Program-made: the position numbers and the translations under genes
Assembly: GCA_003550305.1 (NCBI GenBank)
Contig: QKYT01000646.1
Location: 24,459-66,223 of the forward strand
DNA: 41,765 bases
DNA from: Glomus cerebriforme
Lineage: Eukaryota > Glomeromycota > Glomeromycetes > Glomerales > Glomeraceae
Reading direction: 5' to 3'
Notes under the pieces: generated by a model
What the model was told of the DNA's origin: nothing
What the model saw: only the letters and a program-made list of their open reading frames with translations
Databases searched by the model: none
In this document: in pieces, positions 39,270 to 41,765 of the stretch
Layout of the letters: each line of letters starts with the position of its first letter
Position numbering within the stretch: the stretch's first letter is position 1

Positions 39270-39383
39270 AATAGTTAATGGAAAAGTAAATAGTTACTGG
39301 AAAAGTAGATAGTTACTAGAAAGGTAGATAGTTACTGGAAAAGTAGATAGTTACTCTGGAAAAGTAGATAGTTACTGGAAATA
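39270..39383 (+). repeat. 19-bp minisatellite, six units
   Basis: Units with consensus GATAGTTACTGGAAAAGTA start at 39270, 39289, 39308, 39327, 39346 and 39367. The fifth unit has a CT insertion (21 bp) and the last is truncated. The first two differ at their first base and the first also has TTAATGG. This is a clean tandem array with no coding potential. Confidence 0.95.
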
Positions 39384-40485
39384 CAGATTTATATGGATTG
39401 TTTAAATCTTATTATTACATTAGATAGATGAAAACATCTTGGAATTGGTTTGATTTTTGATTTTCTATCCTGTTTTTTTATTAATATATCATTTATTAAC
39501 TTATTTTTGTTTCTTAATGAAGAATTAGATGAATTGGATATAAGGAGTTAAACAATTAACGACTTTAAATTTGCAAGAAACCAGATTTTCTTTCACAGCA
39601 GGTCAATTATTAAATTCACTGTAGTAATTCAGTAGAAGTTTGCTCAATATCTAAAGTGAATTTAACATCTTTTTGAGTTGCGAATGGTGTTGACGTCCTC
39701 GTCGTGCAACTTGGGTGTTAATATTAATTAATAATATTAATATTGATAGCAAACAAACGCCAACTTATACTTTATTTAACTAGTTATCAAACAATTTTTC
39801 ACTTTTATTATAACTAGATAAAGTGATGTGCAACAAATCCATTGTTGCTGATGATAAACAATTGGATTGTTAATCTGGTTGGCATGCCAATCAAGGTTAA
39901 GGGAAAATCAAGGTATATTTGTTTAATTTAAGGCAAAGTCATTTTCAGGGTTCTTTGTTCCTACAGTATATATGTTCAAACTCAAATTTTTATTTGTTTA
40001 ATTAAAATTTTTTAAATTTTCTATTTTTAGACAATTATGAGAACACGATATCTTTTCTGGAATACCATTATTAAATTTAATAGAAAATTTCCACGGATGC
40101 CATTTACTGTTTATTTTTCATGTTTATTAATTGATTATATTCTGCTTTAAATTGTATAATTTAATTTATTTTTATTGTTTAAAGCAAAAATTTTTCTATA
40201 AAATAGGTATATTATATAGAAAAAATACTAATAAATTTTATTTATTACAATAATAAAAGACAAAAAGAAACCACTTTAGAACCATTAAGAAAAGTCTTTG
40301 ATTCGTAAATTTTAATATTTTGGCGCAGTAAATGTTGCAGATGCGTAAATTCCGATGGTTATTATTATAGTATTACTGATTTAGGAAATAAAAATTGGAA
40401 ACGAAAATTTCTAATAAATTTATAGACTGAAATATTTATAATTTAATTTTGTAATGTTTTTGTATACTTTAGATTATATCACACC
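39384..40485. other. Intergenic, nothing recognised
   Basis: AT-rich sequence with an inverted run near 39720-39745 (TTAATATTAATTAATAATATTAA-like, trivial in such DNA). No supportable gene. Confidence 0.5.
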
Positions 40486-40575
40486 ATAAATATTCCTAGA
40501 ATGACTCAAGATCCAGACACAAAAAATTATATGATAGTTTAACTGATATGGGATTATGTGACGACTTAGTTTAGA
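40486..40575 (+). pseudogene. Deleted kinase relic
   Basis: The plus strand reads NIPRMTQDPDTKNYMIV then a stop. A shifted frame immediately follows with TDMGLCDDLV. In Glomeromycotina kinases the first peptide is the ATP-site hinge segment (GxTQDPxTKNYMxV) and the second is the DFG-region DMGLC. The catalytic loop between them is missing, so this is a fragment left by a large deletion plus frameshift. It is not a close copy of either kinase-like gene in the window. Confidence 0.65.
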
Positions 40576-41765
40576 TTCGGATAAAACATAAACAATATAG
40601 TAAACTAAATTAAGATAGAATAGATTAGAGATATCTGATATATTATGAAAAATTAAAATAATCATTTATATACTCAGTATTTTTTTAATAAATGAATAAA
40701 ATTATTTTGTAATAAAAAATTAGCAAATTAATAAATACAAAATTAATCATTTATTATTTGAAAAATTACTTCGTGGTCGTTTCGGTCGAATAATCTGTAC
40801 GACTTTATAGCCCATTAAAATAAACGACCATCAGTTTTAATGAATTTTTTAAGACCATATGGTAATAGATAATATTTAAATTAAAAATTATATGTGTGAA
40901 ATTAAGAAATTTTATTTTTATTTAAATTAAAAAACTTTGTTATAAAGAATAAAGTTTTTTTTCTTGTACTTTATTAAAAACAGAAAATATTTTATTTTTC
41001 TTTCTTTTCAGAGGTAATTTCAAACCAAGTTTAATCTAATGTAATGAAGGAAGTGTGTATGATTGTGCCGCGCCGCAGTATCAGATCATTTTAGGCACGT
41101 GCCACAATAAAAGTTTTAACCCTTACCCTTTAGTGCGTTTAAAACTTTTATCCGGATTTTCGGGAAGATCGATTACTTTGTTTTACGTCTCTAGTATATA
41201 AAAAATATACAGTTTTACTTAACATAATATTGCGAATTTCCTTGTTCGTATACTTAAATTTGATTAAAATCATAGACCATTCAAATCGTAGTTATCACAT
41301 TATACTTTATAAAAGAAAAATCTGACAAAAACAATATGTAATAAAATTTGTTTTTACAGTCATATCGTTAGAAAAAGAGGAGTATATTTTTGAAATAAAT
41401 CTTCAACAAGGCAAAATGAACTAGTTTGTTCCGTTTGTTTCCCTTTTTTGACAGAATTCATTCTTTATATTGTTTTGGCTTAGTAACTAAAAAAAAAAAA
41501 ATTTTTTTTTATAGACTTCCTTGAATACAGAAGATATTAAAAAGGTTAATTTGACTACATCATTCTTTTTTTTTTTTTGAATTTAACAAAATTTTCTCAT
41601 ATTTCGTTAACATTTATACCTATAGATTTACCGAAATCGTCAGAAATATATTAGCTCATAACAATAATTACGTTGTATATAGTAATTGGTCATGTCCCCA
41701 TGGCCAAGGTTATGCGATAACGAATACGAATGGCAAATCAAATATACTCGAGAAAATTTACAAAG
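40576..41765. other. Intergenic with inverted repeats
   Basis: It contains the 10-bp palindrome GGCACGTGCC (41094-41103, with a central CACGTG) immediately followed by an inverted repeat at 41107-41151. No open frame is supported. Confidence 0.5.
41107..41151. repeat. Perfect 13-bp inverted repeat
   Basis: ATAAAAGTTTTAA at 41107-41119 and TTAAAACTTTTAT at 41139-41151, with a 19-nt loop. It lies 3 bp after the palindrome GGCACGTGCC. This may be a transcription-factor site cluster or a cruciform; function unknown. Confidence 0.7.

Overview
The window looks like nuclear DNA from a very AT-rich fungus with intron-dense genes, most probably an arbuscular-mycorrhizal fungus of the Glomeromycotina (Rhizophagus-like). 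The reasons are base composition, many short GT-AG introns, and the gene families present: zinc-ribbon/TKL-type kinase-like proteins, BTB-TLDc proteins and Sel1 repeats, all known to be expanded in that group. This taxonomic call is inference; no marker gene was searched.

Layout. 1-5260 is gene-poor, with two decayed coding relics (129-455 minus, 1512-2175 plus). 5262-12946 holds a kinase-like gene (5907-7256, plus) and a second, inverted and broken copy (10364-11687, minus). The two copies, flanks included, form a large inverted repeat whose two blocks are circularly permuted. 13877-15287 is a decayed multi-exon gene of unknown type. 16024-17526 is an intact BTB-TLDc gene with a decayed tandem relative at 17750-17955.

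The core of the window is two housekeeping AAA+ genes placed head to head. PEX1 (18670-23307, minus) has 21 exons and 1064 aa. A VWA8-type gene (23457-31933, plus) has 36 exons and 1913 aa. Only 149 bp separate their start codons. All splice junctions were worked out by hand, and both models keep one open frame from start to stop. The VWA8 model needs three GC-AG introns, all with the donor GCAAGT, and contains exons of 15, 18 and 23 nt.

VWA8 converges on a second zinc-ribbon kinase-like gene (33238-35475, minus, 4 exons, 643 aa), which appears to end in a transmembrane segment. Both kinase-like lineages have Asn in place of the catalytic HRD aspartate, so they may be pseudokinases. 35.5-41.8 kb is gene-poor. 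It holds a 19-bp minisatellite, inverted repeats, a deleted kinase relic near 40.5 kb and a possible VOC-fold relic near 37.6 kb.

How the genes fit together: PEX1 is the ATPase that recycles PEX5 at the peroxisome. VWA8 is an organellar AAA+/VWA protein. Their shared promoter region suggests co-expression, but this is inference. The kinase-like and BTB-TLDc genes look like members of fast-evolving families being duplicated and lost around a stable core.
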